Assembly (NCBI GenBank): GCA_018969295.1
Contig: JAGWYN010000027.1
Span: forward strand, 1 to 60,505
Direction: 5' to 3'
Source of the DNA: Chloroflexota bacterium
GTDB lineage: Bacteria; Chloroflexota; Anaerolineae; Caldilineales; Caldilineaceae
DNA: 60,505 nucleotides
The position numbers and the translations under genes were made by a program. How positions within the stretch are numbered: the first letter of the stretch is position 1; the number at the start of each line of letters is the position of its first letter. The notes below the pieces were generated by a model. That model did not search any database. It was not told the DNA's origin and worked only from the letters and a program-made list of their open reading frames with translations. Of this stretch, positions 43,422 through 53,500 are shown piece by piece.

Positions 43422-44381
43422 ATGTCTGCACAGTCTGAACAGCTGCTTCTCCGTCAGACCCAGCTCGATGCCTTGGCCCGCCTCCCCCGCCAGCTGGCCC
43501 GCCTGGCCGCAACGGTAGATGAACACGAGTTGACGACCCCCTTTCTTGCCGGCGAATGGTCGGTGGCTCAAAATCTTCACCACCTGGCCGATTCGCATAT
43601 GAACAGTTTTCTCCGCTGCAAACTCATTTTGACCGAGGAAGAACCCACACTCAAACCCTACAACCAGGACCGGTGGGCAGCCCTGGCCGACAGCCAGACA
43701 GCCGCAGTCCACAGCTCGCTGGCACTGCTGGATGGCCTGCACACCCGCTGGATGGACTTTTGGAACGCGCTGGAAGAGAACGATTGGCAGCGCGCAGGCC
43801 TCCACCCCGAAATCGGCCAGGTGACGCTCGCCACCCTCCTGCGCATCTATGCCGCCCATGGCGCAGCACATCTCCTCCAGATTCGTCAGACCCTGGCCGC
43901 CCAGTACCACAAGCTCCCAGCCGACCCGGCAGATCTGCTCGCCCGCGTCGACCGCGAATGGACACGCCTGCAGACCCTGCTGGCAGAGCTGGACAGCAGC
44001 ACCCTGGAGACCCCGATCAACGGCGGGTGGTCCCCCAAACTCCATCTGGCCCACCTCACCCTGTGGGAAAACTACCTGCTTCGCCACCTGGTCGGCGGCG
44101 AAGCCGCACATATCCTCTTCCAGTTAGAACCCGGCAGCGACCCGCTGGAACAGATCGATACGATCAACGCCGCAGACGAAGCGCGAACCCAACAGCTGCC
44201 GCTCGATGTCGTGCTGGACGAGGCCCAACGCGTGCACGCTGCAGTGCGCGCCGCGCTCCTCACCTTGGAGTGGCCCGAATGGGTACGCCCAGGAGCAGAC
44301 GGCGAACCCCCCGTCAACGGGCTGATCGCCAACAGCTACGAACATTATCTCGAACACTGGCACTCCTTGCTCGCCGCTTGA
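43422..44381 (+). CDS. Tandem DinB-like (YfiT-type) domain protein
   Basis: This is a 319-residue protein made of two DinB-like four-helix domains. The first (about 1-165) has FLAGEWSVAQNLHHLADSHM and IYAAHGAAHLLQIRQTLAAQ, with His residues placed as in the metal site of this superfamily. The second (about 175-319) has NGGWSPKLHLAHLTLWENYL and a final ANSYEHYLEHWHSL. DinB/YfiT proteins are metal-dependent thiol transferases or hydrolases of uncertain substrate. The frame stays open upstream, but the ATG at 43422 with AGAAAGG before it and the -10 box fix the start. A fusion of two domains in one chain is uncommon but known; length 319 is about twice a single member. Confidence 0.7.
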   Translation: MSAQSEQLLLRQTQLDALARLPRQLARLAATVDEHELTTPFLAGEWSVAQNLHHLADSHMNSFLRCKLILTEEEPTLKPYNQDRWAALADSQTAAVHSSLALLDGLHTRWMDFWNALEENDWQRAGLHPEIGQVTLATLLRIYAAHGAAHLLQIRQTLAAQYHKLPADPADLLARVDREWTRLQTLLAELDSSTLETPINGGWSPKLHLAHLTLWENYLLRHLVGGEAAHILFQLEPGSDPLEQIDTINAADEARTQQLPLDVVLDEAQRVHAAVRAALLTLEWPEWVRPGADGEPPVNGLIANSYEHYLEHWHSLLAA

Positions 44382-44465
44382 TCCAGAATTTCCAAAATAT
44401 CAGAAACATCCTTGTCAACAAGCTCCTCCCCTTTGAAGAGAGGAGAAAGCTCATCGGAGAATTGA

Positions 44466-45920
44466 ATGAGTCACCCAGTACAGGTTTCAATCTTGGAGCG
44501 CTCCCGCCTGGCCCTGATCCAGGCCGGCGACCGCCTGCCCCCCCAAAAAACCTGGCGCGTCCAGGCCAAACGTTGGCTGACCCATCTCAGACATCCCCCC
44601 GCCACCGACAACCTCGAGCTGGAAGTGCACCGCAAAAACCAGCTGCTGGCCGTCTCCTCGGTTTCGCTCGGAACCGCCGTCGCAGGGATCGCCCTGGTAC
44701 AGCCCTGGTTGAGCCTGACCGGGATGCTGCTCGCCCTTTCTACCTTTGGGCCTACCTTCCGCGGGGCCTTGCATACCCTCCAGAACGAACGACGCATCGA
44801 CAACCAGGTGCTCGACGCCACGCGCCTCCTGCTCTGCCTGGCACTGCGCTACGACTTCATCCTGACGCTGAATGCCCTGTTACAGGCGACCAGCCAGAAG
44901 TTTTTTACCCAGTCGCAGGCAGAGTTCAACAAGGAGATTGAATCGCTGGAATGGGTCGCAGAGGCCGATCGAGAGACAGTTCGACAAATTTTGCTGGATG
45001 CCGCCGGTGTCCTCAGCATCCCCCAGCAGAGAGGACAGGCTGGTATCCGGCAGATGGCCCCCTGGATGCTGGCCAGCTTTGTGCTGACCTTGCCCTGGCT
45101 GGGCGTCAACCGGGCAGCTGCCTTCTTGACGACCGGCTTTGGCGCTCACCTGAATACACTGGGACCGTTTACTGTCCGCAAAACCCTGCTTGCCGCCGCA
45201 CAGCAGGGCATTCTTGTCAAAGATACCCATGTCCTGGAGACGGCCGCACAGATGGATACCCTCGTGATCGACGCACAGGTGCTGGCGGATGCCGCCGCCC
45301 GTGCGTCCCTGTCCGCTGCGGTCGATGCATTGCGCGCGCACAGACCGCAGTTCTCCCACCCCCTCTCGGTCTATTGCCTGCTCGACAACGACGATACGTT
45401 CCTGCCGTTGCTCGATCAGATCGACTGCGCAGTGGCGGTCTCTGCTGGCTCCGCCGAAAAACGGCTCTCCTTCTTGCAAACCCTGCAACAGAGCGGGCGT
45501 TCGATCTGCTACATCGGAGCCGCCAGCGAAGAAGACGGCGAAGACGACAGCGCACTCCTCTCCTGTACCACCGTGGCTGTGGCCTGGCGAAGCTCAACAG
45601 CCCTGGCCCACAGCCCTGCCCAGGTTCACCTGATGGAGGGGGACCTGACTGCGCTGGCGCACTTCGTCGACCTGGCCTCCAACTACAGCCGCACACAACG
45701 CTTCAATCTCCAGACCCCGATCGGTTTCGACTGGGCGGACATCGGCACGACTGTCTTCATTCATCTGGGGCTGGTCTATTCCATCCTGTTCAACTATGCG
45801 GGCCTGGCGACCGCAGCACTCTACGCGCGCCGGCCACAGCGTGCTGCGCAGAACGCCACAGCCGCCCCCTCCTCCGCTGCTGCTGCTCCATCGTCGGCAG
45901 CAGTGGCTGCCCAGCCATAA
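44466..45920 (+). CDS. P-type-ATPase-like protein lacking catalytic motif (second copy)
   Basis: This is a 484-residue protein. The N-terminal part reads NLELEVHRKNQLLAVSSVSL, parallel to QQLNLELAISSVSLGLAL of the intact ATPase encoded opposite (45790-47916). The actuator domain is missing. KTLLAAAQQGILVKDTHVLE and AQMDTLVIDAQVL match the stretch before DKTGT, but only Asp269 is kept; Lys-Thr-Gly are gone. The GDGxND hinge is reduced to ICYIGAASEEDGED. It cannot work as a pump. A role as partner or regulator of the intact ATPase next door is inferred. The C-terminus is Ala-rich and overlaps the 3' end of that gene by 131 bases on the other strand. Confidence 0.65.
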   Translation: MSHPVQVSILERSRLALIQAGDRLPPQKTWRVQAKRWLTHLRHPPATDNLELEVHRKNQLLAVSSVSLGTAVAGIALVQPWLSLTGMLLALSTFGPTFRGALHTLQNERRIDNQVLDATRLLLCLALRYDFILTLNALLQATSQKFFTQSQAEFNKEIESLEWVAEADRETVRQILLDAAGVLSIPQQRGQAGIRQMAPWMLASFVLTLPWLGVNRAAAFLTTGFGAHLNTLGPFTVRKTLLAAAQQGILVKDTHVLETAAQMDTLVIDAQVLADAAARASLSAAVDALRAHRPQFSHPLSVYCLLDNDDTFLPLLDQIDCAVAVSAGSAEKRLSFLQTLQQSGRSICYIGAASEEDGEDDSALLSCTTVAVAWRSSTALAHSPAQVHLMEGDLTALAHFVDLASNYSRTQRFNLQTPIGFDWADIGTTVFIHLGLVYSILFNYAGLATAALYARRPQRAAQNATAAPSSAAAAPSSAAVAAQP

Positions 45921-47916
45921 AGCGGCCGTCTGCTGCCCCCTGCTGCCAACGATGGAGCAGCAGGGGCAACAGCGAGTTGAGCACTCCGACCAGCAGCCCC
46001 CCATACCCCAACAAGATCGTCGTGCTCAGACCCACATGCGCAAACAGGGCCCCTCCCATCCCGACCCCCATCGGGATCAGTTGGGTCGCAAATCCGATTT
46101 TGGCGTTGGTGTCGTACTGCTGCGCCAGCACAAACAGCTGGTTCAGGTGCTTGAGGGTGCCGTCCATCAAAATGATCTGGGCCGTGTCGGTGGCCACCGC
46201 AGAAGCCCCCCGCAAAGAGACAGACACCTGTGATTTTTTCAGAGCAATCGAGTCGTTGATCCCATCCCCGACAAAACAGACAAACCGGCCCTCCGCCTGC
46301 AGCTGCGCGATCAGCGCAGCCTTGGCTTCTGGCAATGTCTCGGCAAAATAATGGTCGATCCCCAGTTCCTGGGCCAGCTTGCGCGTTGGAAGCTCGTGAT
46401 CGCCTGAAATCAGATAAAACGTCCGGATTCGCCCGTGCCGACGCAGTTCTCCAAGAACCTGCCGGGCTTCGGCCCGGACAGTGGCACGCAACTCGACAGC
46501 ACCGATCAACTGTTCGCCGCACGCCACCAGCACCAGCGAATGGCCCGTCGTGCTGCACTGCACCCACAGGGCCTCCATCGACTCTGAAATGGAGATTCCT
46601 TCCATCTCAAAAAAACGCCGGCTGCCCACACGCACAGGCTGCCCGTCCAGCCGCACAGAAACCCCATACCCAGCCCGATAGGAGGCCTCGTCGATGTCGG
46701 GCAAAGAAAGCTGCCGACGCACAGCCTCCTGCAGAATCGCCCGGGCGATCGGGTGACTCTGCCGATGTTCGGCAGCAGCCGCCAGAGCCAGCACCTGCAC
46801 TTCATCGTACGCAGCATACACATGAATCTTCTCGACGGTGGGCTGTTCCTCGGTCAGTGTCCCCGTCTTGTCAAAGACCAATGTGTCGACCTGGTTCAAC
46901 AGATCTAAGGTGCGTCCATCCTTGATAAGGATCTGATGGCGAGACATCAAGTTCAGAAAGGTCAAAATCCCAATGGGCGCCACAATGTTCATTTTGTATT
47001 TGTAATGGGAATTCAACACAGCAACCGCAGCATAGGGGCCGACGAACGGCAACACCATCGCCCCCAAAATCAGCGTGGGCAAGACGGTCTGGTTGGTCAG
47101 TTCCTCAGAACGAAGTTGAAGAGAAGACTTGTACTCGGCCGTTTGGTTCAGGATCTGACCGATCTGGGCCACAACCGTTGCCTGCCCAGCCTGCTCCACC
47201 TGGACCAAAATTCGCCCAGAGATGACCACCGTCGAGGCAAAGACCGACGCGCCGACCCCCTTTTCCGCCGGCTGCGCTTCTCCCGTCAGGATGTGCTGGT
47301 CCACAGCAGCAGCACCCTGGACCACGATGCCATCTGCTGGAATGACCCCCCCAGCCCCGACAACCACCCTGTCCCCGACCTGGAGTTGATCCAACGGGAC
47401 TTCCACCTCTACTGCGTCCAACACAAGCCAGGCATTTTGAGGCAGCTGACGGAAGACATCGACCACCTGTTTTCTGGACTCTTTTTTGACCTTTTGCAGC
47501 AGCTTCCGGGAGAGATAGTAAATGGTCGTCGCCAGATTGGCCGGAACATAGTACTGCCCGAACAGACACCCCACCACGACGATCGAAGAGAGGGTGTCAA
47601 CCGTGACCACACGCCGACGTGCCGCCCGATAGGCATCTTGCACCATTGGCACACACGCATAGAGAAACCAGGGCATGCTGAACAAGGCCAACCACGGGTA
47701 GCCCAGCGATCCCACCAGCGCCAGCCCCAGTGAGACCGAAGAGATGGCCAACTCCAGATTGAGCTGCTGCTCCCGTGCAAGGGCGGCAGGCTGGCCACCC
47801 GGCCATACCAGCACTCGTTCTCCACTCAACCTGAACATCAGGCTCTGCTGGCGGCGCCGCTGGCGGCGCCGCTGCTCGATGCCGTCCAGCAAGCCAGAAA
47901 CACTGAGTCGCCACAT
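45790..47916 (-). CDS. P-type ATPase, heavy-metal-type fold without CPC motif
   Basis: This is a 708-residue pump-like protein with an intact core: actuator HILTGEAQPAEKG (Glu213), phosphorylation DKTGTLT (Asp349), the SHPIAR substrate-pocket motif and hinge GDGINDSIALKKSQVSVSL. The membrane helix that in metal pumps holds CPC reads NSHYKYKMNIVAPIGILTFL, so the usual metal ligands are replaced by APIG. That places it outside the typical Cu/Zn/Cd pumps; the substrate is unknown. There is no N-terminal metal-binding domain. It starts one base after the stop of the PEP-utiliser-like gene and is surely co-transcribed with it. Two pseudo-copies of this family lie at 20100 and 44466. Confidence 0.8.
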   Translation of the reverse strand: MWRLSVSGLLDGIEQRRRQRRRQQSLMFRLSGERVLVWPGGQPAALAREQQLNLELAISSVSLGLALVGSLGYPWLALFSMPWFLYACVPMVQDAYRAARRRVVTVDTLSSIVVVGCLFGQYYVPANLATTIYYLSRKLLQKVKKESRKQVVDVFRQLPQNAWLVLDAVEVEVPLDQLQVGDRVVVGAGGVIPADGIVVQGAAAVDQHILTGEAQPAEKGVGASVFASTVVISGRILVQVEQAGQATVVAQIGQILNQTAEYKSSLQLRSEELTNQTVLPTLILGAMVLPFVGPYAAVAVLNSHYKYKMNIVAPIGILTFLNLMSRHQILIKDGRTLDLLNQVDTLVFDKTGTLTEEQPTVEKIHVYAAYDEVQVLALAAAAEHRQSHPIARAILQEAVRRQLSLPDIDEASYRAGYGVSVRLDGQPVRVGSRRFFEMEGISISESMEALWVQCSTTGHSLVLVACGEQLIGAVELRATVRAEARQVLGELRRHGRIRTFYLISGDHELPTRKLAQELGIDHYFAETLPEAKAALIAQLQAEGRFVCFVGDGINDSIALKKSQVSVSLRGASAVATDTAQIILMDGTLKHLNQLFVLAQQYDTNAKIGFATQLIPMGVGMGGALFAHVGLSTTILLGYGGLLVGVLNSLLPLLLHRWQQGAADGRFMAGQPLLPTMEQQQRRRGRLWRSAQHAVAGARRVLRSPGPHS
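45880..45963. repeat. 24-bp inverted repeat in the overlap of convergent genes
   Basis: Bases 45880-45903 are the inverse of 45940-45963 with one mismatch; the loop is 36 bases and contains the stop codon of the plus-strand gene. Both arms encode protein in the minus-strand gene, and the left arm also in the plus-strand gene. In RNA it would form a strong hairpin from either side, so it may end transcription of the plus-strand gene. Confidence 0.75.
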
Positions 47917-47917
47917 C

Positions 47918-49597
47918 TTATTGGCTCAGAATGCGCACCAGCCCCCGGGTGCCGTCCACCTCGATCAGCTGCCCATCCTGAATGGCCTGGGTCGCCATCC
48001 CCGTCCCCACCACAGCCGGAATCCCATATTCGCGAGCGACGATCGCGCTGTGGCAGAGGATCCCCCCTGCATTGGTGACCAGCCCGCTGATGCTGGCAAA
48101 CAACGGGGTCCAGGGCAGGATCGTCGTCTCCGTCACCAGGATGTCGCCCGGCACCAGCCTGTCCGCCTCGGCCAACGTCAGAATGACCTTGGCCTTGCCC
48201 TGCACCAGACCAGGAGAACCGGCATGGCCACGCAGTTCATCTGCTCTCTCGGAGAGGGGCAGCGGATCCCCCAAAAATTTTCCAAACGAACGCAGGATCG
48301 GGTCGTCGGGGGGCGGCTCGGTGGGGAGTGTGCCCAGCATCGGCGGCGGCATGATCGCCCCAAAATGGCTGTCCAAGGCCCGACGCTCCTGGACATGCTG
48401 CCGATAACGCCCACTGTCTGCCCCCGCAGATCCCTGCAATTCCTCCAACGTCAGGAAAAAAACATCCTCGCTCGTTTCCAAAATTCCCGCAGCCGCCAGA
48501 CGCCGACCACATTCCAGAACAATCTGGCGCGTCTGATAGACCGTCTGAAAATCGATCCAGTAGGTGTGCTCTTCGCTCAAAAAATAGCCTTCCTGGGCTG
48601 CTGCAAAGAGCTTCTCAAACTGTTCGACCACCCCCTGCGGGTAATTCTGCAGCCGCTGACGCAGCTCGACCACCTGCTCGGCCCGCCGCACGGCAATCTT
48701 CTGCGTCTCTGCCGCCAGATCGCGGTCTGGATGGGCCATATACCCTTGAATAATTTTGATCGCTGGGGTTGGGTCCTCCAGCCAGGAGACATCCCGCAGC
48801 CGAAATCCTTCGCTGCGCCTGCCATATTCCTGCAAGAATTCGTTCAGCCCTGCAAGAAAGGGCTGGCCGTCAGCCAGTTCCCCCAAAAGAGCCAGAACGT
48901 TGCCAGCAGCGTGTTCGACCAGCACACGGCACACAGCAGGGAGAGCAAGCGCCTGCCGACTCAAAGCCCACAACGCCTGGTTTCCAGCAGTCGTTCTCGT
49001 CTCAACTCCCACCAACCGCTGATAGGCCTCCGCCAGGGTGGCACCTTCGAAGAGCTCCAGGTACATCTCGTCGTACAAACTCATGGCCAGATACATCGGG
49101 TACCACAAAAGGTTGTGAATCTCCCACATCCGGTACAGCCGCTGTTGCGTCTTGTCCAGATGGACAAGCAACGCCGCCATCGATGCATCGCGCAGATCGA
49201 ACGATTCCCAGAAGGAGAGATGCCCTTGGATCTCGGGCAGCCACTCCTGCCGCCAGCGCACCCCCATCTCCGCCATCGCTGCAGACAGCTTCTGCAGCGA
49301 CGTCTCTTCGCTGTCAGGTCCTTCGCTCTCCTCCTCCGGCGGCAGATACCCCTCGTACACGTAGGTGTTGATATGGCGAATATCGCCTTGCAGAGGGACT
49401 CCATACCGCTTGGAGGCACGGTTCAAACCGATGTAGATGGGCTGTGCGACCAGCAAAAATTCCAGAGGAGTCGACGGCATCGGGAAATGCACCCGCTCCT
49501 GCATCCACAGCAGCAGTTCATCCGTCGGAGTCTCCCAACGCACTGGGAACTCGGGTGGGGTTGGCAGCAGATTGGCTTGAACCACCTCTTCAGACAT
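47918..49597 (-). CDS. PEP-utilising-enzyme-like protein with C-terminal phosphohistidine domain
   Basis: This is a 559-residue protein. The last part (about 450-559) is the swivelling phosphohistidine domain of PEP synthase/PEP-dependent kinases: DILVTETTILPWTPLFASIS, LVTNAGGILCHSAIVAREYG with His516, and IPAVVGTG. The long helical part before it (WRQEWLPEIQGHLSFWESF, EEHTYWIDFQTVYQTRQIVL, REIG-like regions absent) resembles the middle of rifampin phosphotransferase-like proteins. The ATP-grasp domain needed for full PEP synthase or rifampin kinase activity is missing, so it would need a partner or have another function. The ATG at 49597 has AAGAGG 8 bases upstream. It is the first gene of an operon with the ATPase at 45790. 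Confidence 0.75.
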   Translation of the reverse strand: MSEEVVQANLLPTPPEFPVRWETPTDELLLWMQERVHFPMPSTPLEFLLVAQPIYIGLNRASKRYGVPLQGDIRHINTYVYEGYLPPEEESEGPDSEETSLQKLSAAMAEMGVRWRQEWLPEIQGHLSFWESFDLRDASMAALLVHLDKTQQRLYRMWEIHNLLWYPMYLAMSLYDEMYLELFEGATLAEAYQRLVGVETRTTAGNQALWALSRQALALPAVCRVLVEHAAGNVLALLGELADGQPFLAGLNEFLQEYGRRSEGFRLRDVSWLEDPTPAIKIIQGYMAHPDRDLAAETQKIAVRRAEQVVELRQRLQNYPQGVVEQFEKLFAAAQEGYFLSEEHTYWIDFQTVYQTRQIVLECGRRLAAAGILETSEDVFFLTLEELQGSAGADSGRYRQHVQERRALDSHFGAIMPPPMLGTLPTEPPPDDPILRSFGKFLGDPLPLSERADELRGHAGSPGLVQGKAKVILTLAEADRLVPGDILVTETTILPWTPLFASISGLVTNAGGILCHSAIVAREYGIPAVVGTGMATQAIQDGQLIEVDGTRGLVRILSQ

Positions 49598-49651
49598 CGA
49601 ACACACCTCTTTTTCAAATTTTGCCAGACACTTGAGCCTATGAGCCAGAAA

Positions 49652-49680
49652 ATTTTACAGGATCTTCAGGGGAATTCCAA
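49652..49680 (-). promoter_or_regulatory. Promoter of the PEP-utiliser/ATPase operon
   Basis: On the minus strand TTGGAA (49680-49675) and TAAAAT (49657-49652) are 17 bases apart, 55 bases before the ATG at 49597. Confidence 0.55.
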
Positions 49681-49706
49681 GATCGAGCGGCAGGTTGAAC
49701 TCCTGT

Positions 49707-49736
49707 TTGCAGGTCTTTCCCTCTTTTCTCTATAAT
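49707..49736 (+). promoter_or_regulatory. Promoter of the ABC ATPase/permease pair
   Basis: TTGCAG (49707-49712) and TATAAT (49731-49736) are 18 bases apart, 76 bases before the ATG at 49812. It is back-to-back with the minus-strand promoter at 49652-49680. Confidence 0.6.
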
Positions 49737-49811
49737 GAACCCACATTCGGCGCACAGGGCACCGCGACAACATCCGGCACTGCCCTCTCTTGTTTCGGCA
49801 GAGGATTTTTT

Positions 49812-50498
49812 ATGGAACAGCCAATTATCGCAGCCCAGGCCGTCCAGAAATGGTTTCGCACTGGCAAGATCGAGGTGCACGCGCTGCGTGGGGTGGATGT
49901 GAGCGTAGCAGCCGGTGAGATGGTGGCCATCATGGGCCCCTCCGGCTGCGGCAAAACAACGCTGGTCAACTGTCTCTCCGGCCTGGACGACTTCGACCAG
50001 GGGGAGGTCTTGATCGAAGGAACCCGGCTGCGCTCGCTGAACGACAAAAAACGCACCCGCTATCGCGCCCAGCGCATGGGGTTTATTTTTCAATCCTACA
50101 ACCTGCTGCCGGTTATCTCAGCGGTTGAAAACGTCGAACTGCCGCTGCTGGTCGCCGGCCTGCGCCCCAGTCTGGCCCGCAAACGCGCTCTCGAAGTGCT
50201 CGCCCAGGTCAACCTGGCCGACCGCGCCGACCATCGCCCTGCTGAGCTCTCCGGCGGGCAGCGCCAGCGGGTCACCATCGCCCGCGCCCTGGTCAACAAC
50301 CCCGCCATCGTCTGGGCCGACGAGCCGACCGGCGCCCTCGACAGCCAGTCGGCCGCCGATGTCGTCGCGTTGATGCGCTCGCTCAACCAGGAACAGGGCC
50401 AATCCTTCGTGATTGTCACCCACGCCCCGGAAGTCGCCGACGCCTGCGACCGTATTATTCGCATGAAAGACGGACAGATCGTCGTCGACGGCGAGTAG
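49812..50498 (+). CDS. ABC transporter ATPase, MacB/LolD type
   Basis: This is a 228-residue ATPase, the usual length for this group. Walker A is GPSGCGKTT, the signature is ELSGGQRQRV, and Walker B is IVWADEPTGALDS, which is the MacB/LolD/FtsE pattern. Earlier in-frame codons exist, but the ATG at 49812 follows GAGGA and begins just ahead of the conserved domain. The next gene, 26 bases on, is a large FtsX-type permease, so the two form a mechanotransmission-type ABC system that moves lipoproteins, peptides or antibiotics from the outer leaflet rather than across the membrane. Confidence 0.9.
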   Translation: MEQPIIAAQAVQKWFRTGKIEVHALRGVDVSVAAGEMVAIMGPSGCGKTTLVNCLSGLDDFDQGEVLIEGTRLRSLNDKKRTRYRAQRMGFIFQSYNLLPVISAVENVELPLLVAGLRPSLARKRALEVLAQVNLADRADHRPAELSGGQRQRVTIARALVNNPAIVWADEPTGALDSQSAADVVALMRSLNQEQGQSFVIVTHAPEVADACDRIIRMKDGQIVVDGE

Positions 50499-50524
50499 CC
50501 GCTGAGTAGCCACAAGGAGAGACC

Positions 50525-53500
50525 ATGCTCGGCAATGTTTCGACCGCCGCCGTCGCCGCCCTGGTCGGTGCCGTCTCAGCCATTCTGCTCTATTTGGCCT
50601 TTCTCTGGTTCCGCAACCCGGTGCTGATGAAGATCGGGCTGCGCAACCTGACCCGCCGCCCAGGCCAGAGCGTGCTGATCGTGGTCGGCCTGACCCTCAG
50701 CACGATCATCGTCGTCAGCTCGCTGGGCGTCGGCGACACCCTGCGCTTTTCGGTGCAAAAACAGGCCGTCTCCGCCTACGGCCGCGTCGACGAAATCATC
50801 GCCCCGCCCCTGCTGTCGATGCTGGCCAGCATGGCCAACCCCAATGTTGACCCAGCCCAGCTTCAAGAGACCCAGAAGACGCTCGACAACCTGATGCAGG
50901 GGGGGCTGGACAGCGTGCTGGCCCTCGTGCAGGGCGGGCTCCCCAGCATCAGCAGCACCCAGCTGCAGCGGCTGAGCAGCGCCGCCCTCGAAGAGCCGCT
51001 GATCGACGGCGTGGCTGGCTCGATTGTCTTTCCAACAATCCTCCGCAACGTCACCACCGGCCAGAGCGAACCGCTCGGCTTCATTTTTGCCGTGGACGAC
51101 ACCTACAGCGAACAGTTCGGGCTCACCAGCCTCGACGGCACCCCGCTCACTATGCGCTCTTTACAGCCCGGCGTCGGCAATATTTTCGTGCAGGCCAGCG
51201 CTCTCTTTGCAACCGTGCCCACCCTGACCGAACAGTTCGGCCGGCTGCAATCCGCCCTGCCCAATACAGAGACAGTGCCCGATCTGACCCTGCTGCAGGC
51301 GCTGGCAGGGCTGGGTGCCCTCTTTACTGCGGTCGACCCTGCACAGCTGCCCGATATCGAGATCGACCTCGCCACCCTCGACGCCCTGGGCGTCGATACC
51401 GCGCCGCTGGCCGCACTGGGCATCGAACGATTTTCCTTGATCGAACTCGCCAGCCTGCTGCGGCAAACGCTCCCCACCGCGCCCCTGACCGAGACGATCC
51501 CCCTGCCGCTGGAAGAGGGGCTGGAAGAGCTCCCCGACTCCCTGACCCTCGACCCTGCCCAGGTCGACCTGGCCGGCGCCGCAGAGGCCTCTTTGAATTC
51601 CTTCGCCACCGATCTGCTGCGCGCCATCAACCTCAACACGCTCGGCTACGAGCTGGACAACACACTCAGCCGGTTCGGGCTGCAGCTGCGCCAGGGCGAC
51701 CTCTATCTCAATCGGCTGGGCGCCGAACGGCTCAACGCCAGCACGGGCGACCTGGTCGAACTCTACATCGGCCCGCTGCCCGTCCGCTTCCGCGTGCGGG
51801 CCGTCGTCAACCAGGCCGGCCCGCTCAGCGCCCTCACCCCGGTGGTGATGCTGCGGCTCGACGAGGCACAGCAGCTTCTCTTCATGCCCGACAAGGTCAA
51901 TTCGATGCTCGTCTCCAACCAGGGGGATGAGATGAGCGGCATGCAGCACACCGCCGCCGTCAGCCGGCGGCTGCGCGTGCTGGCCCTCGACGACAGCGCC
52001 GTCGCCACGGTCGCCCGCATCCTGGCCGAACCCGCCGTCCGCGCAGCGCTGGCTCCCCAGATCGCCGCCCTGCCAGCAGGCGGGCTGGGGGCCATCGACA
52101 CCGAAGAGATGCCCCCCTTCCTGGCCACTCTGATGGAAAGCCTGCTGAGCAGCTTCAACATCGAACAGATTGGACGCCTGGATCTGGAACAGCTGATGGC
52201 GGAGAGCGACTCTGGGCTCGATACACCCGCCTTGCGCGCGCACCTGGCCCGCGCGGCGGTGCGCGACTGGCTGCTCGCCGCAACCCTGCCCGGGGACGTC
52301 AGCCGCGATTTCGCCAACGCCGTCGCCAACCTCAACCAGTTCGAACAGATCGACGCACTCAACAAAACCACGATCGTCTCGGCCGCCGATGTCGGCGGCG
52401 GCATCTTTGCCACCATTTTCAGCATCTTCGGCATTTTTTCGATCCTGGCAGCTCTGCTGCTGATCGTCTTGATCTTCGTCATGCTGGCCGCCGAACGGCG
52501 GGTCGAAATCGGCATCTCTCGCGCGATCGGCCTGCAGCGCAGCCAGATCGTGCAGACCTTCATGGCAGAAGGCATGGTCTACAACCTGCTGGCCGCCGCA
52601 CTGGGCGTGCTGCTCGGGCTTGTCATCACCTTGGCCATGACCCGGTTCATCGGCAGCCTTTTCAACGATCTGACCGGCACCCTCAACAGCCAGGCCGAAG
52701 GACTCTTCGCCGTGACCTTCCACCTCAGCTGGGAATCGATGGTCATCGCCTATTGCACCGGCGTGCTGATCACCTGGCTGGCCATGACCCTCTCCGCCTG
52801 GCGGGTGACCCGCATGAATGTGGCCACGGCCATCCGCGGGCTCTCCGACGCAGCCGAAGCCAAACGACGCTCCTGGCAGGCCCACCTCGCCAGCTGGCTG
52901 TGGCCCCTGGCTGTGCTCGGGCTCGGCATCTATCTGCTGACACTGCCGGCCAGCCCACTCAGCGTGATCCTGGTCGCAGCCACGCTGCTCCTCTACGGGC
53001 TGACCCTGCTGGCCGGCCGCGTGCTGGAACAGAGCTCGCTGCGCCAGGAACCCAGCCAACGCGCAGTCTACTCGTTCCTGGGCCTCGGCTTGTTGGGAAT
53101 CTGGACGCCTCCTTGGTACACGCTCGCACCACAGTGGTTCCCCTCCCGATTCAGCTGGGATCCCACCCAGGCCCCCACCGTCTTCACGCTCGGCGGCCCC
53201 TTGATGATCGTCGGGGCCATCTTGGTCGTCATGTACAATGCAACGCTGCTCAGCGCCCCGCTCAGCGCAGCATTGGGCTTTTTCCCCTCGCTGCGCCCGG
53301 TGCTGCACACCGCAATCGCCTACCCGCTCAGCACACGCTTCCGCACCGGCATGACCATGGTCCTCTTCGCCATGATCATGGCCACCGTCGTTGTCATGTC
53401 TGTGGTGATCCACACCACCCAGTCGCTGACCCGGCTCGACGACCGCCAGACCGCCGGGTTTGAGATCGAGGTGACCTCCACCCTGCTGAGTTTTTTCAAC

